Made by a program: the position numbers and the translations under genes
The notes under the pieces: generated by a model
What the model was told of the DNA's origin: nothing
Seen by the model: only the letters and a program-made list of their open reading frames with translations
Databases searched by the model: none
In this document: positions 1 to 11,800 of the stretch, piece after piece
Layout: the number at the start of each line of letters is the position of its first letter
How positions within the stretch are numbered: the first letter of the stretch is position 1
Source: Ophioderma brevispina
Lineage: Eukaryota; Echinodermata; Ophiuroidea; Amphilepidida; Ophiodermatidae
Assembly: GCA_023653785.1 (NCBI GenBank)
Contig: JAMKCH010005363.1
Span: 1-64,000 of the forward strand
Length of the DNA stretch: 64,000 bases
Direction: 5' to 3'

Positions 1-1755
1 CTATATCATGTTTACACTCATTTGGATTTACCAGGCTTCCATTGGAGGATCCACGTGGACCGTTGAAAGGCAGCCTCGTGTCCCGTGTTGCATGCTACCC
101 ACAGCATAACTTTAGTGCCAAGCATTTTGAACAGTTTTGTTGAAAAAGAAATCCCAACATAATTTTTATTGATAGACAAATTAATTCCATAGATTTAATC
201 TAAATTAAATCATTATTCATTGTTATGTGCGAGATTAAAACTTTATAGGACTTGGGTTAGCGAAGACAATTGGCATTAATCTCAGCAAGTGCGATTAGCC
301 TACCTATCAAAAGTGGACATTTACACCACACTAAATTTTGAATCAATTTTGAACAAATCAGAGAAGATGTAAGGAAAGCAGTTTACGTAAGTTTGCACAG
401 ACACTATAAGGGCTTTCTCTTTCGGACTTTTCTTGCACTGAAGGATATTGTTGTTCGGGCAAATCCAAATATCAGCTAATGGTTTATAGTTTACTAGACA
501 TATTCCTTTACAAGTGTTACTTTACCGTTTCATGAATAGGAACAACAAAAATTAAAGATACGATCTTACACAACGTTCGACGACCAGCGGGAATGTTCCC
601 TTTGCACCTTTCCACAAAGCTCAAGGTTGTGAGCGATCGATATTGATTCCCGTCCAGCTTCCACAGGTCAACGATCTTGGCCCGCCACATATTATTTCGC
701 AGTATAAAAATTTTTGTGATGCTACGGTTTAGCGTACAGTTCTCTTCAGGACTCCAGTCAGAACCCCTTATGATCACCTTCAATTCCGTGAATAAAAACA
801 CAATCGACAGAAATCAATATTCATATTTTCTGTGTATTGTTGTTGTACATCTCTTTTCAAAGATTATGGAACATACCAAATTACATCAGTTCATATGGAC
901 GGGAGCGGCCATGCAACGTGACATTTAACCTCGCCCCATGTATTAAATGGATCAAACCAACAACAAAGTTACACATAGCTCCATCATTGTTAATTGCAAG
1001 TAGTAAACAAAAATAAACAATGGTAATTAAGTCATAATTATTTTAAAAAAAAAATCATTTTAGAAATGACTACATAGATTTGAAATCGATATAATAATCA
1101 CATGTTTTTTATTGCAAAAATACGTCATTTTTAGCTTGAAAAAGCTGTGACAAAATGGGACGACGGCAGGGCCCATGCGGGAGATATTTGACACAAAACA
1201 AAATTTTTAAACTCGTTTGATTATTTCACGGTATGCAAATTGTGATCAGCAATTAAGGTGGGGTGATGTGATACCTTTGGTCATGAGCTGAAAAAAAGGC
1301 ATGAAAGATCAGTATAGGTGAAAGCTTAGACTGGACTTGGGAATTTCCCAGATCGTTTTTGTTTTTTCCAGGCCGTCAAATCGAGGGGGAAACGTCCGTT
1401 GGATTGTAATGCGTCTTTTATTATTGTAATAGCGAACTCTCTGACGGACGTCTTGGTCGTGACATCGCAATAAGAACTAGGCATCGATTTGTGCTTAGAA
1501 AGCACCAGTATATCATGACGGCTGGGGTGATACTTTCACTAAGAGAAGATTATCAGTAGGTCCCACCAATGCATTGCTTCCATTGGAAGTTTTTGGACAG
1601 GTAGTCATGGGCATCGTTAGAGATGAAACACTTTTAAAATGCAAGTTGTGAACACTAATGTCATTTAGCCATGTTTCAACACTTAACGATTCCACATCAG
1701 TACCTGTACAAAACCCCATTGGAAGACAATGCATGGTGGGAAGCTACTGAAATCT
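1..1755. other. Unassigned AT-rich sequence
   Basis: No convincing coding segment, RNA gene or repeat family was recognised. Short open frames on both strands have no recognisable motifs and no splice-bounded structure. The stretch is AT-rich with A runs near 1045-1055. It leads into the DR1-like repeats that begin near 1.76 kb. Confidence 0.5.
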
Positions 1756-2650
1756 TTTCTACTTGCATGTCCATGTGACCTGACCCCAATCTATTGTACA
1801 CATTAAGGGGGGGTAAGCAATTCTTCTGACCAAGGACGAGGGATTATAGCAATTGATATTGGTGTGAGGATTTCAATATTTTAAGAATGCCACTTTAATC
1901 GGCCCAGGTGACCTTTGACCAAAATTGTGAACACCCCATATGAGGCATTGGTCGGTGGTTCTTCTGACCAAGTCTAGTGGTTATAGCAATGATTTGTGGC
2001 TGAAACAGCCAAAGGAGGGTAAGAGTAACTTGGACCTGTAATGACCCTAGATGAACTTTTACGCAATCGTAAACAACCTTCATATGGTCCCTTGGGTCAG
2101 CGGTTCTTCTGACCAAGTCTAGTGATTATAGCATTGATTTGTGGCAGAGAAACAGCAAAAAGGAGGGTGAGAGCGATCTGACCTCTACTGACCCTTGTGT
2201 GACCTTTGACACAATCTGTCAACACACCTGTGTTGGCACTTGGGTCAGGGGTTATTATGAGAAAAGTTCTGGTAAGATCACGTTAACTGTGTTACACTAG
2301 TAGCACTCTAGTAATAAAACTCTCCAATGGAGAGAGACTGATACTACTGGTTAGCATTTTGAAATAGTAAGAGGGTTAGAGAGCGCCCCTTTTTGGCCCC
2401 TAATGACTTGATTCAAAATCTGTGAACAAGCCATATGGCCAGGAACCTGACAATCACTGGGACCGAATGGCATCGATAGCACATGCGAACTGTGGGAGAA
2501 GTAGGGAAAAGGGTTTTAGCGCGATAATGACCGCTGTTGACCCTACGTGACCCCTATGGTCAAACTGTGAACACCCTATATGAACTTTGGGTCAGGGTTT
2601 CTCGTTACAATCTGACCAAGCATCTGGCACTAGTAGCATTTTAAGTGAGG
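1756..2650. repeat. Degenerate ~140-bp tandem repeats
   Basis: A phrase containing 'cttctgacca' followed by 'ttatagcaat/ttgattt' recurs near 1825, 1960 and 2104 at roughly 135-145 bp spacing. It is interleaved with 'gaacaccccatatga' and 'gggtcagnggtt' words that recur again near 2570. TGACC words are frequent (for example near 1912 and 2199). No protein-coding potential is visible. This looks like the outer, more diverged part of the same repeat territory that forms the 1.24-kb tandem units downstream. Confidence 0.6.
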
Positions 2651-3885
2651 TACAAACAAAGAAGAAAGAAAGAAAGAAAGAACTAGCCATGCGGTAGACA
2701 TGGCGAACAAGACGGCCTGGAATAACATCTGAATGACCTTTGACCCCATGCCTAATAACTTGGCCAATGAGTCACAGATGCCGTTAAATGTATTTTCATG
2801 TGTTAGCAACGTTACAAGGATCATTATTATTGAGTTTCAACTCAATCCAAGCATGTCTGGAATTTGACCTTTTAACCCCTATAATGTGACCCCTGGGTCA
2901 CGGATGGGGTCAACTGTACTTGTTTTGTATTTATGATGTCACGGGGATTTTTTATGACAAATTTAAGCTCAATCGGAGCTTGTTTGTAAATTTTGACCTT
3001 TGACCTTGAACTTTGACCTTTGGGGTCAATACTATCATAGACCTACTCTACTATTAATGTTACATCACTGCAGCAATAACGGGCTTTATCTGTGCTCTCT
3101 AGGCTGAGATATAGCCAATTTGGTCTTCTTTTTAGCATTTTTTGACACATTTGACCATTTGACCCCCTTAATGACCTTTGACCCCAATATAAAAAAAACC
3201 TCATGTACACAGCCAAAATGCATTGTTCCAGTTTAAATTTAAAAAATCTGCATTGCTTAGTTCTGGAGATAAAAATTCTTAAAGTTATTTAGCTCAAAAC
3301 CGGAAATGACCTGTAAATGACCTTTGACCCCTAAAATAAAAATACCTTGCAAACATTGGCTAACATGCATGCATATCTGAAGGTTATGTTACTCTGCTAT
3401 GTTTATATTTTGAGATAAAAATTTTGAAAATTTTTAAATATCTTTTATTTTTGACCGGAATGACCTTTGACTCCTTATTCCTGAACACCCTATATGTAGC
3501 ATGGGTCAGTGGTTCCTCTGAACAAGTTTAGTTGATATCGGCATAATTCTGTAGAAGAAGATATTTTTGCCAATTAAATGACATATTTTGGCTTTCAGAC
3601 CGGAAATGACCCCCTTAATGACCTCTGACTCCGTATCCCTGAACACCCTACATGAAGCATGGGTCAGTGGTTCCTCTGAAGAAGTTTAGGTAATATCGGC
3701 ATAATCATGTAGAAGAATATATTTTTGGCAATTAAATTACATATTTGATGCCTGTGGCCAGGTCAAAGGTTAGAATGGTGTCAAAGTCATATGACATGTA
3801 TTTGACGACGCAGCGGTCATTTGGTATAAGTCTGGTCAGAATACGTCAAACCATGACTGAGCTAGACGCAAATGTTGACAGAAGA
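2651..3885. repeat. ~1.24-kb tandem repeat, unit 1
   Basis: The unit begins with an A/G-rich GAA-type simple run and an 'actagccatg' phrase, then 'gacggcct'. It continues with 'attgagtttcaact', 'cccctgggtcacg' and a series of TGACCTTTGACC words. It ends with 'cagaatacgtcaaac' and a second GAA run. The same succession of phrases recurs in the same order in the next 1.24 kb. A perfect AGGTCA DR1 (on the - strand) lies at 2994-3006. It may be a decayed non-coding retroposon; no coding potential is seen. Confidence 0.75.
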
Positions 3886-5165
3886 AGAAGAAGAAGAAAC
3901 TAGTCATGCCTGAGACATGACACCAAGGCGGCCTAATTAGGAATGGTGACCCCTTAATGTGCCCTTAAAGTGACCTTTGATCCCCTGTAACTTGACCAAT
4001 ATGCCACAAATGTCATTAAATGTATTTTTACGTGTTAACAATGTTATGAGGAACGTTATCATTGAGTTTCAACTAAATCCAAGAATGTCAGGGATTTGAC
4101 CTTTGCACCTCTATAACGTGGCCCCTGGGTCACGAATAGGGTCAACTGTTATTGTTCTGTATTTACGATATCACAAGGATTATTCCTGTCAAATTTCAGT
4201 TCAATCGGAGCTTGTTTGTAAATTTTGACCTTTGAACTTGAACTTTGACCTTTGGGGTCGAGACTATCATAGACCTCTTCTACTATTAATGTTACATCAC
4301 TGTAGTAATAACGGGCTTTATCTGTCCTCTATAGGCTGAGATAAATCCAATTTGGTCTTCTTTTTAGCATTTTTTGGGAAAATTGACCTTTTGACCCCCT
4401 TAATGACCTTTGATCCCGGTATAAAAAAACCTCGTGTACACAACAAAAAGGCATTGTTTCAATGCAAATAAAAAAAATTCTACTATGCTTAGTTCTGGAG
4501 ATACAAATTCTTAAAAATTATTGACCTTAAAACCGGAAATGACCTTAAATGACCTTTGACCTCCAAAATAAAAATACCTTGCATACACCAGGTAACATGA
4601 ATGCATATCTGCAAGTTAGGTCACTGTACTATGTTTGGGTTTTGAGATAAAAAAATGAAAATTTTGGAATATTTTTGGGTTTTGACCGGAAGTGACCCCT
4701 TAATTGACCTTTGATCTGAAACTTGTGGAACAACTTGAAGACCCTGGGCTAGTAACAATACATGTGCTCTAAATGACGTCACCGCTAGAAATTGTAGAAA
4801 GAACAGCGATTTTTTGAATTTTTCACAAATTTTTGGCTGCAAACCGGAAATGACCCCCTTCATGACCTTTGATCCCTTATCCCTGAACAACCCTATGTGA
4901 AGCAAGGGTCAATGTGGTTCATCTGAACCAGTTTGGTTGATATCGGCGTTCGTAAATGATGTAGAGAAGATATTTGTAACAAAAAATTACAATTGACGCC
5001 TTTGGTCAGGTTCAAATTTCAGACAGGGGTCTCAATGTCATGTGACAATAAATGGTTCCAAGCAGCCGGTCATTTGGGACGTCTAGTCAGAATACGTCAA
5101 ACAATGGACTGAGGTAAAAGCAGTTGAAGTGTTGATAGACGAAGAAGAAAGAAGACATCAAAAAC
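3886..5165. repeat. ~1.24-kb tandem repeat, unit 2
   Basis: This is a second copy, in the same orientation, of the unit immediately upstream. Matched landmarks include 'actagtcatg', 'attgagtttcaact', 'cccctgggtcacg', 'atcggagcttgtttg', 'gaagcatgggtca/gaagcaagggtca' and 'cagaatacgtcaaac'. Many substitutions and small indels separate the copies. A perfect DR1 word lies at 4550-4562. A partial third start ('aacaagacggcctg') follows near 5170, so the array may once have been longer. Confidence 0.75.
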
Positions 5166-5749
5166 AGAACAAGACGGCCTGAAGGTCCGCCTTGTAAGAA
5201 GAAGAAGAAAGAACGCATCAAAAAACACAAAGACGGCTGACATGACTGGCCCACGTTCTTGAAAGAAATCGAGAGAAGAGAAGGCAGCTGCGGTGCACCG
5301 CGTTGATAGAAGAAATCTTGATCACACCCTCGGCCCCTCAAATGATTTCCCTTCATTCCGTAAACATGGGGCGCCTGCACCAATTTATTCGAGGGGGCCG
5401 AGGGGAGTGATCAGATGCTTTTCTTGCGTTGACATCTCACAAGCGCTTGGTTAAAAGGGGTTGGTTTAATGGTTGAATTTGCGGAGTGATCGATTGTGAT
5501 CGAGGGTTCATGACTGAGTATCAATAGCTGCCGCCTCTGACAATGATCGGCAGGCTCGTGTCAGATGGTAATTGTCCCGATCTCTAGCTATCACTGTTGT
5601 GTTGAAATTCGTATTTCTGTATATACATGTAATACATGTTTACCCAAAGTTATGTATTATCATAAGATACAATTAATCAAATTGTATTTATCGTGATTTC
5701 GTTTCTGAATGGGGAGAAATCTCAAGGTTTTGTAATTTTTGACCTCACC
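5166..5749. other. Partial repeat start and unassigned sequence
   Basis: Positions 5168-5195 hold a short imperfect hairpin (acaagacggcc / ggtccgccttgt) and a GAA run like those that bound the 1.24-kb units. The remainder to the LTR element has no recognisable gene. The last five bases before the LTR (5750-5754, CTTAC) are the 5' target-site duplication. Confidence 0.5.
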
Positions 5750-5754
5750 CTTAC

Positions 5755-6871
5755 TTACAGCCCCAAGAAATTAGCAATGATTTATTTCACTTTGAGCAAG
5801 ATTAAGTCATAATTTACTTTTTTTACATAAAATTTTAAATTAGTCTAAATAATATAATATAAAATATACCTGGTTTGTGTGCAGAACTGTGTGTATGTAT
5901 CCAATTAGAATTCAAAGAAACGCGGAGAGAGAAAGTTCGGAGTTTATTGAGACTAGATGGCAGACTAGCTAGCTCAGGGGATTGTGTCTTGGCCATAGGT
6001 GCGCAATGCTGTATAATTACACAGTCAGTGAGTAGCTGCTTTGAGATCCCAAATCTATGCAGAACATGTGGAATGGTAGAGGAATTTCCAGACTGGACTT
6101 ATGATGGAATGGGACATATTTAGCACATGACTCATATAGAGAGGACTAGATAATTCTAGAATTGTTTGAGAGGATATATTAAAGCCTGGTGAGAGCAGAT
6201 GGGGCAGAGTATTACAACATCGGGCTCCAAGTTATTAGCAGACTATTACAACTCGTGCTCCAAGTATTAGCAGTGTTTCCAAGTTTAGTTGACAGTGACA
6301 GTAATCACAAGTCCAGTACAAGTCTTCCATATATTGGACATTGTCTAGTAGTCTCAAGCTCCAAGCAGTTTGTCAGACCTGGTTGTAGCCGTCTTCGGGT
6401 TTGTATTCCATGGCCTCTGAGTTATCCAAGGATAAAACAATACAGAAACTTGGACTTTATATTTAGTCGACCTCCGAACTTCGGGAGTTCTTAGGAGCGG
6501 TTCCTTCAGTAGGGACAAGTCGTCCGTGGAAACGTCCACCAACTTTGGAAATTGCAGTTTTAGTCTTTTGCGCTGGAATATTCGCCCGGACTCTTTGCAA
6601 GTTTACATCCTTTATAGTAATCTTGCGGACAGCCGCGTTGCGGCACCACACCAGGTTTGTAAGTTAGTAGTTTCATAATAACAACTTTAATAGATTAATC
6701 TTGATTATTGATACCTAAATTGAATGTTTGATTTGAGCATTGATTTAGGACACACAATAAAATAAAATACTTGTTTTAAAAGTAGTAATCCAGTTCGCAG
6801 TGTATTGTTAGTGATTCAGGATTTGATCCGTTAGTTGGAGGTGGGTTGGCTTCGGTTCAGGTGACGTAACA
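5755..6871 (+). repeat. 5' long terminal repeat
   Basis: This matches the 3' LTR along its length. Shared landmarks are 'acagcccc', 'gcaagattaa', 'ctaaataatat', 'ttacacagtcagtgag', 'gagaggactaga', 'taatcttg' and the end 'gtgacgtaaca'. The first bases appear damaged: TGTTACAG in the 3' LTR is TTACAG here. The copies differ mostly by single-base indels, which either reflects read error or age. The end CA is followed at once by a likely primer-binding site. Confidence 0.9.
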
Positions 6872-6894
6872 AATTGGGGCTGTCCGAGGAAATA
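6872..6894 (+). promoter_or_regulatory. Candidate tRNA primer-binding site
   Basis: Immediately after the 5' LTR, 'ttggggctgtccgagga' has the TGG start expected for a site complementary to a tRNA 3' CCA end. The tRNA was not identified; matching against a tRNA set from the same organism would settle it. Confidence 0.55.
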
Positions 6895-6994
6895 ACTGTT
6901 AAAAAATACGTTTAAATATTTAACCAATTTTGATTGTTGTGTGTAACTTTGATTCTGTGCTATATATGGTTTTTGTTGAAGAAGTGGTATACAT

Positions 6995-8480
6995 ATGGCG
7001 TTTAACGCAGCAGAGTTTTGTTACACAGATAGTTGAGAGAAGTTTGACATTGTGCTTAAAAAGCCAGATGTTAATGGAGTTGGCCCAAGTATTATGGGAT
7101 GGAACGTCAACATTCCATGAGAAAACCAGTTAATAAAAAATCGTTGAAACACGTCTTGTTGAGGAAGATATACTAATGAGGATTTTTTTTAAGAAAAAAA
7201 CATAGTGGAAATTCAGGGTGAGTCAGATAGTGCTTTGAAAAATGAAACAGTTGGAGATTCACTGCAGTTATAAATGGCCAAATTACAATGCCAAGAGAAC
7301 GAGAAAGAAGACAGATATGTTGGTTTTTAGAACAGCAAAAGTTAGAAAAGGCGGGAAAAGGAAAGGCACACAAATAAGTTGGCTTTAGAGGGGAGTTTAG
7401 AGAAGAGAAGGAAAAAACTTGAATTAGACAAAGGAACACTACAACAAGGACTAGATGCCAAATTACAAATGGAACAAAAGAAAAGAAGGAGATTACAAAT
7501 GGAAGAAAGAATGAAGTTGCGAAATTGAAGCCCAAAACAACATTAGAACAAGAAAAGTTAGAAAAAAGGCACATCAAGCTCCTCACACTCAGGTTTTGAT
7601 GCCACAAGGAATATCAATTAGTTCCGAACATTTAGGGACGAGGAACGAAGTTGACAGTATTTTTTGCACTTCGAGAAGATTGCCGTAAGTATGAAGTGGC
7701 CATAAAGAGCAATGACAAACATTGCTTCAGACTGTGTTATTGGGAAAGCTAGAGAGATCTACTAATCCCTATCAATTGATCAGTGCGGTTGGTGATTATG
7801 AAGTAGGTAAAGAGTCTATTCTAAAGACACTATCAAGTGATTGAAAAATATTTGAAATTTGAGGAATACCTTCAAAGTGAAGGATAAGTCTTGTAGAATT
7901 TCATAAGTTACCTTTTCTCAAATGAAGGAATTGACAGAAAAAGGAAAGAAAGAAAACGGCCCAGGTTCCAGATACGATTCCACATTCAATTAAGTGTTGT
8001 GTAATGTCCGAACGGACAGTTATGAATTAAATTTCCGATTCTGTCCTATAGGTTGCTTCTGGTCTATATTTCAGGGTATGTTAGGATACCTGTACTGGTT
8101 ACATACATGCAAAAATTGATTTTCTGAGATGCTTTTTTTTGATGTTCTGATTTAGCCAAATCACTGATAGTGCCTTTAAGGCAGATGAGTTAGTGCTGAG
8201 GACGTATAGGCAAAAAATTTCGGAGTGCGAAAAACTGAAGGCAGATCAAACTCACGTTGAGTTTGCTAGAGTTCAGGACCAAAGTTGGATAGGTGGCTCA
8301 CTTCAAAGGAAGTGAGAGTGAAACAAGACTTCAATTAACTTAGGCAGTTGGTTTTAATTGAGCAATTACAAACAGTGCATGCACGCTGACATAAAAACTC
8401 ATTTAGATGAACGCGAGATATCAAAGATTGAAAAATGCAGCAACCAGAAAAGCAACAATAGCAATGATTACGCCCTCACA
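6995..8480 (+). pseudogene. gag of the LTR retrotransposon (disrupted)
   Basis: A plausible start ATG at 6995 opens with MAFNAAEF, then drops out of frame. A lysine/glutamate-rich coiled-coil-like tract follows at about 7270-7570. Next come phrases typical of gypsy-type gag: MKWP and GKAREIY near 7690-7760, then ESILK at 7812-7826. The sequence is interrupted at 7822-8178 and resumes as ADELV...YRQK...THVEFAR at 8182-8275 and KTHLDERE near 8395. Together these match the metazoan gag capsid region. No CCHC zinc knuckle could be read with confidence. Numerous indels and stops make it non-functional. Confidence 0.8.
7822..8178. mobile_element. Short TIR element (MITE-like) inserted in gag
   Basis: The gag reading is interrupted here and resumes directly afterwards. 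The ends are inverted: taaagacactatcaagtgatt at the left and aatcactgatagtgccttta at the right, which pair apart from a base or two. The internal sequence has no coding potential. A second copy, about 260 bp and in the same orientation, lies at 42360-42617 (shared 'gttgcttctggtc', 'tgatttagc', 'aaatcactgatagtgccttta'). The target duplication is unclear. Confidence 0.8.
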
Positions 8481-8879
8481 CATAGTTGAGTTCCAGAAGT
8501 AGTACGGGTGGGCCTATAAGTCAAGTCAGAATTACAGAGTTTTTTTTAATTCAAATACCTATAGGCCTTACCAAAGTAGGATCATTCAAAGTCATGGTAC
8601 TACTAAAGAAGGGAAAGTCAGTCAGGTCCTCCAGTCAGGGGAAGAAGGGTCCTTCTAGATGCCAAACCAAAAGTCAGGATGAATGGTTTTAAAAAAAAGT
8701 CAGCAGTAGAACTTGCAATTATGCAAGGATCAGGTCAGTTGTTATGGCAAGCTGTTGGAAGTGATGGGAAAGCAGAGGGCATAAGCAGAAGTCTGCTCCA
8801 ACAGGTTGTGCTGTGTCCATTCGACCACAAGTTAGTTTTTCCCAGGGCTTTAAACAGAAAGAGGTTTGAGTCCTGAGGA

Positions 8880-9330
8880 AAGAAAGTTGGAAGATTTGAA
8901 CCATTGTTTTGGCAGGGTTCAGTGTCGCTTGAAGGTGAACAAAGTGCATTTCCAATCCTATAAAAATCATGCGTGACACATGTGTGCCCAGTCACAGTAA
9001 TTTTGGAGGGGTATTGCATTTAGTGAGTAGTGTGCAACAGGAGAATGGCTTTGATCCAAGTATAGGTTGGATATAATTGAGTGTCCTCTTCCACAAAGTG
9101 AATTTGAAGTCTCTGATTTGGTCTCAGGTACGTCCATTAGTTGGAAGTAAGTAAGACCTGAACTTCCAGTCAAGGTGTTTCAATGTTATAGGGAATGATT
9201 TGGCAGGCGGAAAGTAACACTCCCGAACCATTGTTCCCACAATCCTGCCACAGATATAGACAGTGAGGATAAGAATAGTGCAGTTTATCCAGCCTGGGCA
9301 GTTACTAGGAGTATGGCTAGGAAGGGAAAA
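8880..9330 (+). pseudogene. Aspartic protease region of the LTR element
   Basis: The read segments include a degraded active-site-like RDT near 8968, then LPVKGV near 9162 followed by a broken GNDLAGGKV-type phrase near 9190. AVTRSMARKG follows near 9297. This succession is characteristic of the protease and post-protease linker of metazoan gypsy elements. It lies between gag and integrase, as expected. The frame is broken repeatedly and the catalytic aspartate context is not intact. Confidence 0.65.
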
Positions 9331-9599
9331 AAGGCCGCTTGGAGCAAATAGTGATAGGAAGGAAGGAAGACCTTGTCCCTAATAGATTTAGATGACACGT
9401 TCATGACAAAATTAGAGTTGAAACCAGGTCAAACTTCCATCTTCAGGGGCGAGGGTTCTCCAAAACAAGAGTTTCCCCAGGCATGGAAATTGAGCAAGTC
9501 CATAGTAGGGGTAATGATGATGATCCCTTAAGTCTAACAAGTTGGTTCTTGAACAGGAGAATGATCTGCACTCAAGAATCTTAGTCAAAGGGCAGTAAC

Positions 9600-10625
9600 C
9601 TGGCAGGAGTATGAGGCGTTTCCTGTGTGTTTTTACAAAACACAATGGTGTGCGATGAGAAAATGGAGGCCACCTGATGATCCTGCCATATGATGAGTGG
9701 AAAGGTGTTCATCAGGTAGTTTTTTGTCCCAAAGGGGGTATCATAGAGAGGCATAGCCCTGGCCCATGATAGTCCCATGGCAGGAGATTTAGGAGTCAAG
9801 AAGGACACATGTAGGATGGATTATTTGAAAACACTTTTGGGGTCGACACTCGAAAGGATGTTCTGAATACTGTAGATCTTGTCATTACTTGTCACGTTGT
9901 GGGCAAGCCTAATCAGAAAATACTGCCCTCTCCTCTGAAACCGATACGGCATTCGGCGAGAGCCCTTTAGTAGGTCATAGTTGGACTGTGTAGGACCTCT
10001 TCCTAGGGACTAAGTCGGGTAATCCGTACCTACTTACTATGCATGTGTGCCTCTACCAGGTTTCCTGAAGCTATTCCCTTGAGGAATATTAAGCTAAAAA
10101 TTGTAGTGAAGGCTTTGACCAAATTTTTCACTCTTGTAGGCCTACCGAAGTCAATTCAGTCACTCGATCAGGGGTCAAATTTACATCTGGCCTATTTAAA
10201 CAAGTGATTGTATGGTTAGGGATTCTAGTAGAACATATTGTCCAGTGCCCTATATGATGAGTCTCAGGAGCTTTTGAGAGATTCCATCAAACTCTGAAGG
10301 AATATGATTAGGAATTACGGTTTGGATTTGAAGAAGGAATGGGTGAGGGAGTGTTCACTGTTGGTGTTGTTTGCTGCAAGGGAAAGCGGTTAGGAAACCT
10401 AGGGTTTCAGCCCTTTGAGGTAGTTTTTGGGCGAACAGTACGCGGGTGGGTCCCTTGAAAACTCCTAAAGGAGAAGAGAAGAGAAGTGGCTGAAGGCTGA
10501 AGCTGACACAAACCTTTTGGATTATGTTTCCATAATTCAAGTATGGTCAATAGAGGCAAATGAATTGCCAGGGAGATTTTGAAGCAAGCCTAGACCAAAA
10601 TGAAGAGGATGGTATGATCAAGATG
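9600..10625 (+). pseudogene. Integrase of the LTR element (located before RT)
   Basis: The N-terminal H2C2 zinc region is seen as a VHQVV phrase near 9705, a GVKKD-type phrase near 9795 and CH...VGKPNQK near 9885-9918. The catalytic core gives TRFPEAIPLRNI near 10051-10090 and FTLVGLPKSIQS near 10120-10165, followed by DQGSN, then ERFHQTLK near 10272-10300. Downstream, GFQPFEVVFGRTVRG near 10405-10450 is the usual post-core segment. Integrase normally joins element cDNA to chromosomal DNA. Its position upstream of RT defines the unusual architecture of this element. Stops and frameshifts are present throughout. Confidence 0.88.
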
Positions 10626-10959
10626 CCAAGAGTAGATCTTTAGGCCAGGAGGATCAAGATTAGTCTTTGTTTCCAATCCATGGACACCCACTGCAGGCCA
10701 CATACCATGGTCCCCTCTACAGTTAGACGTACACAGTAATGAAGTTGACTTACATAGTCAAAACGTCAGATAGGCGTTAAGAGTAGGCAATTGTGCCATG
10801 TAAATATGTTGTAAGAGTATGTGTAGGTGGAAATGATGATGGCATTGCAAAACCAGTGGCTCTGTAATCATTACTGAGGAAAGAGGAAAGTAAACATGAT
10901 GACAATCATGATTCTGAAGGATGTGCAAAATTCAAAACAGAGTGATGAACAACAGCATG

Positions 10960-11800
10960 ACTATCCAATCAAATTGCAAATTCAGATGTTGCTCAAGGAT
11001 TTGGTACAAAACTAGGCCGCAATCTTTCAGAAAATAAACAGTTGAAAGCGAGCAGTGTTGATTCATTGAGTTTGAGGGGAGATTTTTCATGATGTTCTAG
11101 TAAGAACAAACTGCTGTTACCATGCTGGTTGTGGGGGATTGTGCACCAATAAACAGCAACCTTACAGAGTAATCATATGAAGAAAAGAAACATCTCAACA
11201 AAGAGATTAAGTACCTGTTGCAAACAATATAATTGGAATCAAGGCAAAGTGAATGGAGTTCCCCAGGTATTTGGTTCCAAAACCTGATTGTTCCCTTAGG
11301 TTTTGTGACAGCAGACTTCAGAAGGGTTAATCATGTTCAAAGACTGATTCATTTCCGAACCTGTAGGATAATTGCATTGGACAAAATTGGCAATTCTAAG
11401 TATTGTCAGCAAGTTTGGCCTTTGAATCTGGGTTATTGGGGTTTCCCCTGTATGATCGCTGCAAAAGAAAATTTCAGCATTTGCAACCCGGAGGGGCCTT
11501 CTCTTATCGTGTTATTGCCTTTTTCGGTATGAAAAAACGCACGGCAACATTTCCAAAGAATGTAAATCATATAGTCGCTGACATAGAAGGCGTGAAGCTA
11601 TGGTGAGATTTGATGTGTACAGTCCGTCTTGGGAACACAATGGGCAGACTCCACGCTTGTTTCAGAAGTGTCAGAAAAAAAACTGACAGGCAATTTAGTC
11701 AAGAGTGAGTTTGCCATGCCAATACGTACTTTTTAGAGGTCCAAGGCAAGGCAAGCCTGTCAGGCTAAAGTTGTGAAGCAATTGAGAAGTTCCCCACAAC
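10960..11800 (+). pseudogene. Reverse transcriptase of the LTR element
   Basis: The N-terminal part reads as a QQPYRV phrase near 11148, then SRQSEWSSP near 11236-11265 and FVTADFRRVN near 11298-11330. The later part reads as LGYWGFP near 11426 and GMKKRTATF...VNHIVADIEG near 11529-11590. The catalytic YxDD box falls at about 11597-11615 and is degraded. A further phrase near 11790-11860 (RKELQRLLGMAGIYRKFCPN when frames are followed) is the usual thumb/connection boundary. This is the Ty3/gypsy RT family. It is not functional as read. Confidence 0.9.

Noticed and set aside
7173..7607. 144-residue minus-strand frame, hydrophobic
   Set aside because: It is antisense to the lysine/glutamate-rich gag tract of the LTR element. 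F/L/S/V-rich antisense of A/G-rich coding is expected.
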